A stretch of DNA of 64,000 nucleotides from Lactuca virosa (lineage: Eukaryota > Streptophyta > Magnoliopsida > Asterales > Asteraceae), in assembly GCA_928212115.1 (NCBI GenBank), contig CAKMRJ010005412.1, positions 253,992,483 through 254,056,482 on the forward strand. The letters are read 5' to 3'. The notes beneath the pieces are model-generated. The model was not told the origin of the DNA and ran no database searches. It was given only the letters and a program-made list of their open reading frames with translations. Positions 1 through 11,783 of this stretch are shown here, piece after piece (the first letter of the stretch is position 1; each line of letters starts with the position of its first letter). A program made the position numbers and the translations under genes.

Positions 1-629
1 GAGAATGTTTGATGTATTATCTGAAGATACAAGACAAAGAAGTACAAGTATAATTCAATGTAAATCTAATCACCCAAAAGGGGTGCTGTAACTTATAGAA
101 TAATGATAGGTTTCTTACATTTAACTCTTTCATAAGCAGAAGTTATGTACATAACTTTTACAAGTTACAACATTTGGCTTACACAACCTTTGCCCTATAT
201 ATAGTGGGTTCTTATGTACTTGTAAACACACTTGAAACACTGGAGAAACTAGAGAGAAAACATATGTAAACACATATTTGATCAATGAGAATGTTGGTAT
301 GAATCATTGAGTTGAGCTAATTCGTCAAACAACAAGAGAGATATTAAAAAATAAGCAAAAAAGATTTGAACAAAGCCCAAGATATTAAAAAATTAGCAAA
401 AAAGATTTGAACAAAGCCCTTTAACCGAGAGTAAACTCCTTTGACAACTCAACACTATTTTTCATTGTTTCAAATAAATTTTTTATATATGATATATGAC
501 AAAGTTGGGGCCGAAGTCGTTACGAGGTCGGAGACGGTCACCCAATATTAAGAATCGAAAATCGATTTGATTCGGCACTGCTCTCGATTCGATCTGGTCC
601 GAGCGGGCCAATTACTTATGCTAGATAAA
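1..629. other. Repeat-derived AT-rich flank, no gene seen
   Basis: No coding region is supported. A TATA-like stretch (ctatatatag, about 195-204) followed by A-rich leader-like sequence resembles the U3/R part of an LTR, but no TG/CA ends, PBS or partner LTR are visible. A segment of about 39 bp is directly duplicated at 340-419 (gatattaaaaaa...aaagccc twice). It may be an LTR fragment entering from outside the window. Confidence 0.35.
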
Positions 630-1351
630 GGCAATTACTAATCTAGCCAAATTCCCTAATGACTTTTCTATTTTTAGTCAAGATTTAAGACTTAGCCCAA
701 AATAGCCATCAAAACCGTGTACTCTTTCGCCTAAATTGTCTACGATTTCGGGTTATATATTTAAGTAATTTTTTTTTTCATTTTTGCAAAACAAAACCGT
801 ATACCGTAAAATAGTCTACGATATCCTTTGAGTGGTCTATTGTTTTGGCCAAAAAGTTACAGTGTACAAGTATTTGATGCACGTTTTGTGTATTGAACGC
901 CTGTACATCACACCGTAAGTTTCTATTTTATTTTATTTTCATTTTTTCCAAAAAAAACGTATCTACTAATTTTCAAACTAAACAAGAAAAAAAATAAAAA
1001 AACAAAAAATAATAAATAAATAAAATTCAAGATTCGAAGACACATGGTTGTTCTTTGAAGGCTCCATTGAGAGAATATCAACTTCAAACACATACAAAAT
1101 GAGCAAAACTGAAAATTACAACTTTATATATTTTGGGCCGACGGGCCCTGAAAGAATAGAGAGCCTATCAAACAGTATTCCAATGCCCCTAAAGAATAGT
1201 CAACCGACCGTTGACCATAGTCAATGCGGCGTTGACCGTAGACCACTTAATTGTTTTTGTTTTAAAAGCTAGTTTGAGATAAATGCTAATTTTTTTTTGA
1301 CTAAAAATTAATAAGTAATTAAGAATTTTAGCTAGTTTTGTGTGCTCCTGT
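630..1351. mobile_element. Probable Mutator-type MITE relative (degenerate)
   Basis: The left end (ggcaattactaatctagcc) and the right end (aagaattttagctagttttg) match the two ends of the well-defined 9-bp-TSD element at 11285-11783. The interior shares its 'Cctacg/cgtag'-type words. No matching target duplication is visible here, so the boundaries are approximate. Confidence 0.4.
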
Positions 1352-1375
1352 AGCAATCAAAAATGTATATATATA

Positions 1376-2022
1376 CTAGGCGAATCCCCGCGCGTTGCGC
1401 GATAATAGAATTATATAGTTAAAATAATAACATTTACCAAATTATTATTTAATATTTTTACTTTGAAACATAATGTTAGTAGTAAAGCAAACATATAGTT
1501 AACATATTAGTTTTATTAAACATTCTAGTTTAATTTTTAAGTCATTGTGATATATAGAATTATTTGATAATTTTATAAACCGTTTAAAATTGTGTAAATT
1601 ATATATCAAATGAATGATAATATAACAGGTAACAAAACGTATGAACTGCAACTTTTAGTAACATAAAAATAGAAAAACATATATTATAACATTTGTATTA
1701 AAAAAGATATATATACAACGAATAATAAAAAAAAATATGAAAAATAAATACTAACTTTTAATAACATAAAAACACTAAAACATCTATTATAACATTTATA
1801 TTAACTCTTCATATTAAATCACAAATCTCTTCAAATACATTAACGTTTTTAATGAGCAAAACTTTACAACCTTATAAAAGAAAGCAAAATAAAAAGTTAT
1901 TAGTGATTACTAATTAATAATCATAAGTTAAAAACTCTTGAGTTGTAACTAATAAATATACATAAATTAGAAAACTCTTGAGTTGTAGTGTGAGTTTCAA
2001 ATGAATGCGGTACTTGGAAATA

Positions 2023-2069
<47 letters not shown>

Positions 2070-3107
2070 TCGTCTAAATAATTGGTTTTGATGCATCATT
2101 TTAATCCCTTCAATTATTAAACATAAAGATATTTAATTATAAATTTATAACATACATAGGTGCATATACATGTTAAACAAATCACATATAATATATATAT
2201 TTTCGTAAATGTCATATGTAATTCTTGTCGTAGTAATATGGATAAATTAATTTCATATGAAGAACATATCATGATAAGTTTATCATAATTACATATCAAA
2301 TGTTCAAAATTATGTTATCTTTTAAATATTGTCTTTTAAATATGTTGTGTAGGATAACCCAACAAAAAAATAATAGAAAATAAACATAATCAAAATAGAA
2401 AAACTACAATCAAATAAATAAGAGCATTGGGTGGTTAAATATATAAATACAGATGTTACATAACCATACATTTAAATCAAAAGAAAAAACTAACATTCGT
2501 TAACTTTGCTCAAACAAAAAAACTTATATCCATTTTATGAATCTTCTTTCTTCATTTAACACCATTCAACAATAGAAACTTGATGACAATTCTTTACTGA
2601 CCTGCAATCAAAATATTTTTCTTGAAAAAGAAGAATCAGAAAAATATTCCAACCAAAACATTGATGTTTGGAGAGTCACATTCAAGATTGAGTAATACAC
2701 ACAAATCACATATAAAGATTAAATGAGAAACTGAATATAAAGAAAGAATAGAAAAGCTTCATTTGTTTTGGATAACCCATTTCTTCAAATCATCATATTT
2801 GGATCGTGAATGCTTCAACTATATGAAAACTTTTGAATCACAATATCTTCAAATCCTTCTTACATGTAAGATTTTATATAACACAAAAGACACAAAAGAT
2901 TGGCATTTTTATAGTAAACTTTTCACTAAATGCTAATTAAACATAATATAAGTTATAAAACTTTTGAGTGTTAAATCATAATTAAGAAAACTTTTGAGTT
3001 GCATTAGTTAAAAATGAGGTTTCAAATGAATGTGATTTGAGGAAGTTAAAAAAGAGGGTTTCAAATGCATGAGATTCAAGAAAAAATGTTAGCTTTATAA
3101 GTATGTA

Positions 3108-3110
<3 letters not shown>
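1376..3110 (-). mobile_element. Non-autonomous Helitron
   Basis: Read on the minus strand, the element starts TCATACATACTTATAAAG at 3110. It ends in a GC hairpin (CGCGC-aac-GCGCG, about 1389-1402) followed by CTAG at 1379-1376, next to a host T. TC start, 3' hairpin and CTAG end are the Helitron hallmarks. The terminal 240 bp (about 2870-3110) closely match 18060-18308, the same end of another copy. No Rep/helicase coding remains. A second 5'-end-like segment near 1970-2010 suggests an internal duplication. Confidence 0.7.
2024..2068. repeat. (TTA)n microsatellite
   Basis: About 15 consecutive TTA units inside the Helitron. Confidence 0.95.

Positions 3111-3167
<57 letters not shown>
3111..3167. 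repeat. (TA)n microsatellite at Helitron 5' edge
   Basis: Uninterrupted TA dinucleotides directly outside the Helitron TC end; the insertion lies at an A/T step as Helitrons prefer. Confidence 0.95.
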
Positions 3168-3170
<3 letters not shown>

Positions 3171-3412
3171 AACCGACAAATACAAATATTATAATCTACT
3201 CCTAAATTAACACCTAATTCCACATATGTCCACCACGGCAAGAAGGGAGGGCACCACCTGATACCGCTATCCATTTTAGCCTAAGATTTCAATTGCAATA
3301 CATTCATAGTAGAGGGGTTAAAGTGATAGTGCAATCAAATTATTTAATAGTGGCGTTCTATGTGCTCTTATCATCTGTCGAGTTTGAGAGAGAGAGGGTG
3401 AGGAGGCCGTAG
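3168..3412. other. Upstream region of the FAD monooxygenase-like gene
   Basis: Only about 245 bp separate the Helitron and its TA tract from the start codon. No convincing TATA box is seen. A GA-rich tract (gagagagagggtgagg, about 3384-3402) just precedes the ATG and probably lies in the 5' UTR. Confidence 0.5.
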
Positions 3413-5137
3413 ATGAAAGAGAGTAAGGGGAGGGCGGTGGTGGTCGGAGGGAGCATAGCAGGAGTATGCTCCGCGCACGCCCTGTTATCGGCGGGGTGGG
3501 AAGTTATGGTGCTGGAGAAAACCACCGCTCCTCCTACCGGAAGTCCAACGGGCGCCGGGCTAGGCCTCGATCCGTTGGCTCGAAGAATAATCAATTCATG
3601 GCTTCCACAGCAACAATCCGATAATCTTCTCAACACTCATACCTTACCCCTCACAATCGATCAGGTATGTATATATTCATCCCGAATTTGTTTCTAATCC
3701 AAGTTGATTACAAGTTAAAGAACAAATGCTAATCTGGTCCTGGAAGTTTTTAGTTAGTCTAAATTGCTTCTAAACAATTGGTTGTTGTACACATGAGTTA
3801 CCATTGAAGTGAAATATACCAGTATCAGTATGTAACTTCAAAATCAACATCAATAGTTGATTTTGGGGGGAAAACTTTGTAACTTGTACTCTTTGATACT
3901 ATTTTATTACAGAACCAAGCCACCGATGTAGAGAAAAAAATCAGTCGCGTGTTGACAAGAGATGAGAGCTTCAATTTCAGGGCTGCGTACTGGTCTGATC
4001 TTCATGGTCTCTTATACAAGGCACTCCCTTCAGATATATTCCTCTGGGGCCATTTGTTTCTATCATTCCATGTATCTGATGACAAAAAATCTGTTAAAGT
4101 TCATTGTAAACACCTTCAAACAGGAAAAATGATTGAGATTGTTGGGGATTTGCTAGTTGCGGCAGATGGTTGTATGTCTTCAATTCGCCAGACATTCCTT
4201 CCTGACCTCAAATTGAGGTTTGTAATCCAAGATGAATTTGAAGTATCTTAACATGTTTCTTCTGAATTTTTTCCATTTGTTTATTAATGTAAAGTTAACA
4301 ATGATGTTAGGTACTCTGGTTACTGTGCTTGGAGAGGGGTTTTGGATCTTTCAGATGATGAAAAATCAGAAATTTTAGTTGACTTGAAAAAAGTTTACCC
4401 AGATTTGGGGAATTGCCTATATTTTGACTTGGGTAATGGAACTCATAGCGTTTTTTATGAGCTTCTGAACAAAAGGATCAATTGGATTTGGTATGTTAAT
4501 CAACCAGAGCCACAACTTAAGGTGATTAATATTTTATCCAGTTTTTGATCTTAACGAATAGCTTCACCATATTTTCCCCTATCTTATTTGCATTCCAATA
4601 AATTCTTAGGGGAATTCTGTAACTATGAAAGTAAGCAACAACATGATCAAGAAAATGCAAGAGGAAGCACAAAAAGTATGGGTACCTGAACTTGCAACAA
4701 TCATAAAAGAAACCAAACAACCATTTTTAAACGTCATATACGATTGCAACCCTTTAAAACAAATTGTGTGGGGCCCAGTGGTGCTTATTGGAGACGCGGC
4801 CCACCCAACAACACCACATGGTTTGAGAAGCACAAACATGTCTATCTTAGATGCATCAGTTTTAGGTCAATGTCTTATGAAATCAGGAGTTGAAAACTTA
4901 GTGGCTCGTTTACAAGAATATCAGTCGATTAGGGTTCCAGTTACTTCAAAACAAGTCTTATATTCACGAAGATTGGGTCGGATTAAACAGGGACTGGTTT
5001 TGGATAATGGGAAGGTTTTTGATCCGAAAAATGCTACTTTAGAAGAATTTCAACAGAAAAATATGCCGGGCTTTGATGATGTGCCTTTGGGTTTGAGTAC
5101 TACAATGGATGCAAGTAAATATAGCTCGAAATTGTAG
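3413..5137 (+). CDS. FAD-dependent monooxygenase-like oxidoreductase (4 exons)
   Basis: Exons 3413-3664, 3913-4217, 4311-4521 and 4610-5137 join in frame to 431 aa. All introns are GT..AG, with phases 0, 2 and 0. The product fits the class A flavin monooxygenase / PHBH-like fold. An N-terminal FAD-binding GxGxxG variant (VVVGGSIAG, about residues 9-17) starts a Rossmann unit ending in VMVLEK. The DG motif (VAADG, about 166-170) lies in exon 2, RYSGYCAWRG spans the exon 2/3 junction, and the ribose-binding GD motif (LIGDAAHP, about 315-322) lies in exon 4. There is no signal peptide or membrane segment, so it is probably cytosolic. Bacterial relatives hydroxylate aromatic or N-heterocyclic compounds; the plant substrate is not known to me. 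The length is typical and every key motif is intact, so this looks like a live gene. The start is the first ATG before the FAD motif. Confidence 0.9.
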
Positions 5138-6433
5138 AAGTGTTGTAATTAAATAGGTTGTTAGTTATGATCATGTATAATTAGCAATGTTGTACAATTC
5201 ATTTTGACCAGTAATATTTCACTATACATACAAATAAGAGAAAAAGACAACCACAAATTTCAAAACTATTTCATGCTACGAAATTTGTTTGTTTGTTTTT
5301 GTGTGGTTTCCACTAAAAATAGTGTACTTATACTGTGAAGTTGTTCTTCATTGGAATAGGTTCATCTTATTCCAAAAATCATTGCTTTTCAAAAAAAAAA
5401 ATTGCCATCCATTTTTTTTTTTTTAATGTTGAAATCTTCAATAATCTTTGCTGCACCAAAAAGTAGTTTTATAGTATGAAAATGGAGTGTTAAATTGTGA
5501 AAGATTTTAAAAGAAAAAAAAAAGATTCAAAAAAAATGGTGTAATTTTTTTTTAAAATATAAAATAATGCTTAAATTGGGTCTTAATGGAAAATAGTGAG
5601 ATTAGTTTTTTAGATTGGGCCTTAATGGGAAATCGGTGGTCAGCTTCACTCTTGAGGAATAAGTAAAAAAGATGGATATTTTATGAAAGCATTTCCAAAT
5701 GTATCTAATTTTGTCATTTTCTCAAATAATAATTTTGAATAATTCATTTGACCATCAATTTTTTTTAGTGTGTTTTTCTTGTAAAAGAACGAAATCATAA
5801 TAAATATACTTTCAGTATAGATACAAATAAGCCCCACAAGAAGTAATTTGTGCCACTTATGGTACAAAACTACAAATACTGACCCGTCAACAATATTTAG
5901 CTAACAACATTTCTTATTCAATTCTAACCTATATCCGTGATTATTTTTCAGGCTTTTTCAGAACATACTACTTTTAGTTTTGCAAAATTTTCACTAATAA
6001 ATAGAATTTTCTATTGATGTGATATTTCATAGAAATCTTCACAAACCATATATGTTATTTTCATCTCGTAAAAAAAAGGATGATATTACATCAGGTTGTA
6101 ATCTTTAAATTTTCAATTAGACAGAGACTACTTTTTTAAAAAGTTTATACATGTGGACATTTTCTATATGAAAAAATATACACATAGATATTTTCTGTAA
6201 AAATTATATGGACAGTTTTTACGATTTATTTTTTACATGGTCATCAAACTCTTGTGGTCAATTCTCAACTCCAAAAAATATGATATTCATTTTTCGATTA
6301 TAATTAGAGATATATAATTTAAACTATTGTAATATTTTAGAGCACGTATTACGTATATTTCTCAAAATCCAACTGTATAACATTTAAAAAAAACAAAAAT
6401 TAAATATTATTACATTGCTTCGATGATGCTACA
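5138..6433. other. Intergenic region between the monooxygenase-like gene and UBC32
   Basis: AT-rich, no ORF of interest. The first ~100 bp should be the 3' UTR of the upstream gene. Two A/T homopolymer-rich hairpin-like tracts occur near 5390-5560. No transposon ends were identified. Confidence 0.6.
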
Positions 6434-6452
6434 CCAATCATCAGCTGCCACG
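6434..6452 (+). promoter_or_regulatory. Perfect ERSE-I (CCAAT-N9-CCACG) in the UBC32 promoter
   Basis: CCAAT at 6434-6438, nine bases, then CCACG at 6448-6452 exactly match the ER-stress response element consensus, in the same orientation as the gene and about 180-200 bp before its ATG. ERSE is bound by NF-Y plus unfolded-protein-response bZIP factors. The downstream gene encodes an ERAD E2, so the site fits the function. Confidence 0.75.
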
Positions 6453-6460
6453 TAATACAG

Positions 6461-6470
6461 GCGACGTGTG
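6461..6470 (+). promoter_or_regulatory. ACGTGT bZIP/ABRE-like site
   Basis: The core GACGTGTG lies 9 bp after the ERSE and about 160 bp before the UBC32 ATG. ACGT-core elements bind bZIP factors of ABA and stress responses. Evidence is motif match only. Confidence 0.45.
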
Positions 6471-6630
6471 AGTCAACACCTGCCCCCTTTTACCCCTTCT
6501 ATCATTTGGTTTCACAGGAGATTTATATCTTGTTTCCACCTTCCTCCTCCCAATTTTCTTCACAATCTTCAGCCTTTTCGTTGTTAATCTGATTTAGGAT
6601 CAGATACTGTTAACAAAAGAGGAAACAACC

Positions 6631-8386
6631 ATGGCGGAGAAATATAATATGAAGAATCCATCCGTGAAAAGGATTTTACAGGAGTTGAAAGAGATGCAAT
6701 CAAACCCATCTGACGATTTCATGAGCCTTCCCCTTGAGGTAATCCAATTGAAAATTCATGTATCTTCGTTCTAATATGTTTCAGTTTTCCATTTTCCTGC
6801 GGCGTAATTGTAACAAGGTTCTCACCCTTTCGTGATTAGGTGTAGTTAGGGTTTGTGTAGATTAAATTGAATTTTGTGCGATGGTAGCTGAACTATGCTC
6901 TTCGCTTAATTCCATGGCGTGTTTCGTTCGATTTAACATCATTTGAATTGTGATCTGATGAAAAATGAAACAAATTTCAAAATTTTCATCTGTTACAAAC
7001 GGATTCTTCGATTTCAATAATTTACTCGGTTTGTTTCAATCGAATCAAAAGCTAGGTTTACGTTGAGTTAAACAGCTTTAAATTTTTCGAAGTTTTCATG
7101 TTTCGAATGCGAGTAGTCTCAAACTGAACCAGGCTATGATACCTTGTAGACAATCTATTGCGTTGCTATTTCAAAATATGGATTATCAGTTTATCACCTG
7201 ACCAACATTGGACTTCCATTTTCAACATAAACCTCATAATTGGTTATGAACTTCATGAAGTGGTGTTCTAATTACGGTCTATATGTATTTTACACAGGAG
7301 AATATCTTTGAATGGCAATTTGCAATTAGGGGACCAAATGATACGGAATTTGAAGGAGGAATTTATCATGGTCGAATTCAATTGCCTTCAGAGTACCCAT
7401 TCAAACCACCATCTTTTATGTTATTAACGGTAATCATCATTTTCTTAGTTTCAATTCCAACTTTAAACCAATATTATCATCCAAACCAAATTTACTTGCA
7501 TATGCCTATCTAAAGTAATTCAATTGTGCAAAGCATAAACTTGTTGTCATTGTTTCAGCCAAATGGACGTTTTGAAACTCAGACAAAGATCTGCTTAAGC
7601 ATATCAAATCATCATCCTGAACATTGGCAACCATCATGGAGTGGTAAGTATCTGATTTTGACTTTTTTTAGATCAAACAAGTTGTTGACTAAACCAAAAC
7701 TAATAATCTCTTGAATTGCAGTTAGAACTGCTTTAACAGCACTAATTGCATTCATGCCCACTAGTCCAAATGGTGCTTTGGGATCATTGGATTACAAGAA
7801 AGAAGAAAGACGTGTTCTTGCTGTTAAATCTCGTGAATCTTCCCCAACTTTTGGTTCTCCAGATCGTCAAAAGCTCATTGATGAGGTCTTACTAAATGAC
7901 CATTTTACCCTTACATTCCAATATTAAACAAATTTTACAATATTTTTCAATTTTGTGAATATGCAGATTCATGAGTACATGATCAGTAAGGCACCACCAG
8001 TCCCTCACCCCAACTCACCGGAATCTGCAGAACCACCATCTGCCGCCGCCACTGAACAATCCGGCGAAGCTCCGGCGACTCCACCAAATGCTAATACAGA
8101 GATAACTGAACCCGAAGAACAACAACCTGAAGGTCCCTTGAACAACAACACAGAAGCCGACATCCCAAGGGTACCAGAGCAGGCAGCTCTGGTTGCTCCT
8201 CCTCCAGTACCGGCGGTGGTGGTGCAGCAGCAGCAGCACCACCACCAATCAACAGTTCCGAAACCGGCGGATGACCGCCTGTTCACATGGGCGGCAGTCG
8301 GACTTGCCCTTGCTATTGCTGTTCTTCTGTTGAAGAAGTTCATGAAAGCTAGTGGACATGGTGCTGTGTTCATGGGTCAATCTTGA
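6631..8386 (+). CDS. UBC32: Ubiquitin-conjugating enzyme E2, UBC32/UBE2J1 type, ER tail-anchored (5 exons)
   Basis: Exons 6631-6738, 7298-7429, 7559-7643, 7722-7885 and 7967-8386 join to 302 aa; every junction is GT..AG and in frame. The UBC fold spans about residues 10-165. The active-site Cys is C92 in TKICLS. As in the Ubc6/UBE2J class, the usual HPN is replaced by TPN (LLTPNGRF). A Pro/Ala/Gln-rich linker (about 170-260, including a CAG-rich run giving QQQQHHH) leads to a C-terminal membrane segment (FTWAAVGLALAIAVLLL, about 269-285) and a short lumenal tail, so the enzyme faces the cytosol from the ER membrane. Arabidopsis UBC32 works in ER-associated degradation with HRD1/DOA10-type ligases and is stress-induced. 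N-terminus, exon layout and tail all match UBC32 rather than the shorter UBC33/34. Confidence 0.95.
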
Positions 8387-8866
8387 AATATGAGTATCTT
8401 TCAGGCATCAGGAATTGAGAATTAATGTCTGGATTTACGAATTTCGTTATATATATATTCTGTCATTTGTGCTACATTTTTGTAATTTTGTTTTCAAATT
8501 GTGCCACAAATTTGTATATAATTACCTATAAAATTAATCCTATATAACTCTTGAGTAAGTGTAACTATCGCATATTTTGCTTTTGTAGATTTCATTCAAT
8601 AAGTAATAATTATATCTTTTTAGTTTTTATAAAACGTAAATCATTCCAACAAAAGAAAATTGTCTGATACTCCATTAACAAATGTTTTATGGATTACATT
8701 CTCGTCTTTATTTATTCTTCAAACCAACGCTAATCTGTAACACAAACCTCAATGGGCTTAATAGGCCCAAGGGGCATCAAGTTAACAAAAGCAAACATTA
8801 TGATTCATGAATGATATCGGTTTTATTGGTGTCTGTATTTTGTCATAGAACTGATAATTGCATCGA
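8387..8866. other. 3' intergenic region between convergent genes
   Basis: Holds the UBC32 3' UTR (several AATAA-like words near 8596) and the 3' flank of the minus-strand inhibitor-like gene. No other feature seen. Confidence 0.6.
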
Positions 8867-9547
8867 TCAACGGCGTTCATGGACCAAATCAAGAACAGTG
8901 AGACAATTACTAGTCATCTTTGTAACCTTATCATCATAAGTAGCAAATGGAGAAGTTTTACTTTTACCCAAATACTCGTCTCTACAATCTCTTATATTGG
9001 AAAAAACAGCATTAAGCATTGATTTCATTCGATCAACATCTTTAGACAACAATGCTTTCATTGCTTGTTGGAGATTGTTAGATGCATTATCGTAGCTATC
9101 TTTACAACTTTTCAAGATCCTGTCTTCATCTTTCGGGTTCACTACTGTGTTTGAAAGTCTTTGAGCGTGAATTGACCCGAGTTTGATTAACCATGCAATA
9201 GATTTCATTGTTTTCTCCAACACGTCGGAATTACCGTCTAGGAATGGGTAGGCGTCGGAATCGGAATCGGAATCGGATTCCGGTGTCTCTCGATATGGTA
9301 TTGATACCATTCCGGATGATCGGGATTGGTATTCCGAGTGTGATCGTATCTGTGGCTCCGAGATGGAATGGAATGACAATTGCATTGCTCGAGCCCATGT
9401 TTCGAGTCTTGGAATGAGCATTGGGGGGTTTTTGGAACTTGTGTATGGATTGGTTTTCTTGGAAGGTGCGGAATGTGAAACGTGGATGGAATGGAATAAC
9501 AAAATGAAAAAGAAGGCGATGGAAATGAAAGTGTTATTGGATTTCAT
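8867..9547 (-). CDS. Secreted PMEI / invertase-inhibitor-like protein, single exon
   Basis: 226 aa. Residues 1-26 form a clear signal peptide (hydrophobic core IAFFFILLF, cleavage near SHS|A), so the product is predicted to be secreted to the cell wall. The C-terminal half (about 107-226) has the helical-bundle pattern of plant pectin methylesterase/invertase inhibitors: an ILKSCKDSYDNA helix, a DxxRMKSMLNAVFSN helix, RDC, and a final TSNCLTVLDLV helix, with C148 and C188 as the likely disulfide and C215 as the usual extra Cys. The N-terminal Cys pair of the family's helical hairpin is missing; a Ser/Asp repeat (SDSDSDSD, 91-98) and a Ser-rich linker stand there instead. It may be a divergent PMEI-domain protein. 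Inhibitory activity cannot be assumed. A possible TATA (minus-strand tatatagg) lies near 9843-9850. Confidence 0.65.
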   Translation of the reverse strand: MKSNNTFISIAFFFILLFHSIHVSHSAPSKKTNPYTSSKNPPMLIPRLETWARAMQLSFHSISEPQIRSHSEYQSRSSGMVSIPYRETPESDSDSDSDAYPFLDGNSDVLEKTMKSIAWLIKLGSIHAQRLSNTVVNPKDEDRILKSCKDSYDNASNNLQQAMKALLSKDVDRMKSMLNAVFSNIRDCRDEYLGKSKTSPFATYDDKVTKMTSNCLTVLDLVHERR

Positions 9548-10451
9548 TGTGAAAGTGTTTTGAGTTTTAACCTAAATAAACTGATATATGTAAGTATGGA
9601 ATGCACAAAAGTAGTTAAATATGAGTGAATGGCCTTGATTCAAGGAAATCAGACCATGGTCAACTGTATAAATTCATTACCAAATTACGCTCTAAATCGA
9701 TATAATGTTGTACATTAAGCAAATGATGAAAGTAACAAATTGATAATTTTTTTATTTGATTAACGAAATGACTTATTTGACCTTTTAGGAAATGCGAACA
9801 GAGGAAAATTGTGTGTTTAGGATGACTTGAAAAGGGGTGACCTATATAAGTAATGACAAGCACTTAGGACAGGGCTATATTTGTAAAACTGCAGGGATAG
9901 GTTGAGGCTATACCCCAGCCAAAGGCGTGTTGTAAGTTCTGCAACTCAAGTTGTACAACGGACTATACGTAGCCCCTCTCGTTACCATAGTCTGTATCAC
10001 ACGTGCAGGGATGGAACCATTCATGCAAACCAAATTTATGGATTTTTTTTTCTTTTAAAATTATATTTGATTTAGAGTAATAATAATTATTATATATAGC
10101 TATTATAAATTAGTTTTTTAAAGAAAATATATTTTTTTTCAGTTTTTGAAAGATAGCAATTTTCACCGTATTGTTCTCATTTCTGAAGTTATATTTTACA
10201 ATTTTTTTTAAAGAAAACTCTTTTTGTTATTTATTTATTTTTTTAGAATTCTGAATGCCTGATTAGATCTTAAATTTTAGAGTTATTTTTTTAATTTTTT
10301 CCATTTTTTTTAAAAAAAATATCCCTACTTATGTTTGAAATCTTAATTTTGAAATGTTTAATGTCATGATTTTTAATAAAATGTCTGATTTTATATATTA
10401 ATATAATATATAGTTCAAATATATATTAAATTGTGCTTATATTATTTAATT
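9548..10451. other. AT-rich intergenic region
   Basis: No gene found. It probably contains the promoter and 5' UTR of the minus-strand inhibitor-like gene at its left side; the rest is T/A-rich low-complexity sequence. Confidence 0.5.
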
Positions 10452-11255
10452 TCCCTTATATCTATATTAATAACCGTGAAAGTTTCTATTAATTGCCCCC
10501 CTTAACTTTCAGAAATCATACTTTCTATTCCTTTAATTTTTAAAATACTTTATAAAATAATATTTTCTATTTTTCGAAATATCACTTTGACCTTTCTAGT
10601 ATGAACTTTATAAAATATAATTTTTATCCTTTTCATTTTCTAAACTTTCATGTTTATCCTCCATTTGATTTTCCTTAATAACTTTTGTTCATTAACTTAA
10701 AAAATCTAATTTATTTCGTTTTTATTTTTATATATGTGTCGGTATAAATTTGTGATTGTCAACGTTTCGACGTAAATATAGAATTTTTGTTTGTTATTAT
10801 TATTTTTTTTTTAAAATAACTTGTTTTTTTATGTATGCGTCTGTATAAATTCGAATTTGTATACTTTCAACATGTTTTTTTTATGTTTTCGCGTTTGTTT
10901 TAATATATGCTTCCTAAGCATTAGTCGGGTCACATATTATACATTTTTTTTATTTGAACTCCCGTTCGTTAACTTAAAAAATAATAATCTTACTTATTTT
11001 TATGTACGTATCAGTATACATTCGAGATTCTTTACGTTTCGACGTAAATTTTGTGTACACTTTGTGCTTATTTTTATGTATGTTTTCTATGTATGAGTTT
11101 GATCACATATAATACGTTTTTATTCGACGATATAAATTGGAATTAGTTAGTGGTACCGACTTTGTATATATTTATCTATTAACAAATACAATCATCAAAA
11201 TTTAACTTACAAAACGGATTGTTGACGCTGCAACGTGCGGCGATCAAGTTCCTAG
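10452..11255 (+). mobile_element. Helitron 3' terminus with probable non-autonomous body
   Basis: The right end has the Helitron signature: hairpin GCTGC-aacgt-GCGGC (11227-11241), then CTAG at 11252-11255 followed by host T. The left end (TC... near 10452) is a guess. Inside, segments near 10692-10790 and 10971-11060 are diverged direct repeats (ttaacttaaaaaat ... cgtttcgacgtaaat), about 280 bp apart. Confidence 0.5.
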
Positions 11256-11284
11256 TTACAATTAGAAATAATCATTTTTCTATA

Positions 11285-11783
11285 GGGGCAATTACTAATC
11301 TAGACAAATTAAGGAAGTCGTTAGCAATTTATAGCAAAAAATTAGTAAATGTCCAATTATAGCCCACGAAACCATAGGTTTTGATATTCGTCTACTGTTT
11401 CGCTAAATCGTCTACTGTTTCGTGTTTTGAATAATTTTTTTTTTCATTTTTAGGATACAAAACCGTAGGTTTTTTAAAACCTACTGTTTCCCAAACCGTA
11501 GCTACGGTTTTGAGTGAAAAAATACGGTTTTTTTTTTAAATCTACTGTTTTGGGGGTTTTAACTACTGTTTTGGGGAAACCGTAAGTTTCGAGAGGAAAC
11601 TGTAGGTTTTTAAAACCTACGGTTTTGTATCCTAAAAATGAAAAAAAAAATTTATATACAAAACACGAAACAGTAGTCAACCTACAGTTGACTACTCTTT
11701 TGTGGGCTATTTTTGGCTAAGTGGTTTTTTTGGCTATTTTTTGTTAAGTAATTAAGGATTTTGGCTGGATTTGTATTTTCCCC
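11285..11783. mobile_element. Mutator-type MITE with 9-bp TSD
   Basis: The 499-bp element is flanked by the perfect 9-bp duplication ttttctata (11276-11284 and 11784-11792). Imperfect terminal inverted repeats read GGGGCAATTACTAATC on the left and GGGGAAAATACAAATC on the right (reverse complement). The interior is a set of short inverted words (accgtaggtttt / aaaacctacggt) that could fold extensively. No coding. Confidence 0.8.

Noticed and set aside
2982..3185. Open frame on the minus strand with a long YIYIYI run
   Set aside because: Translation of the (TA)n tract at the Helitron edge; no domain.
7526..7714. Frame across UBC32 exon 3
   Set aside because: Extends through a clear intron; the spliced model gives the expected UBC fold instead.
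8005..8373. Two overlapping minus-strand frames over the last UBC32 exon
   Set aside because: Antisense of the low-complexity linker and tail-anchor exon; no independent evidence.
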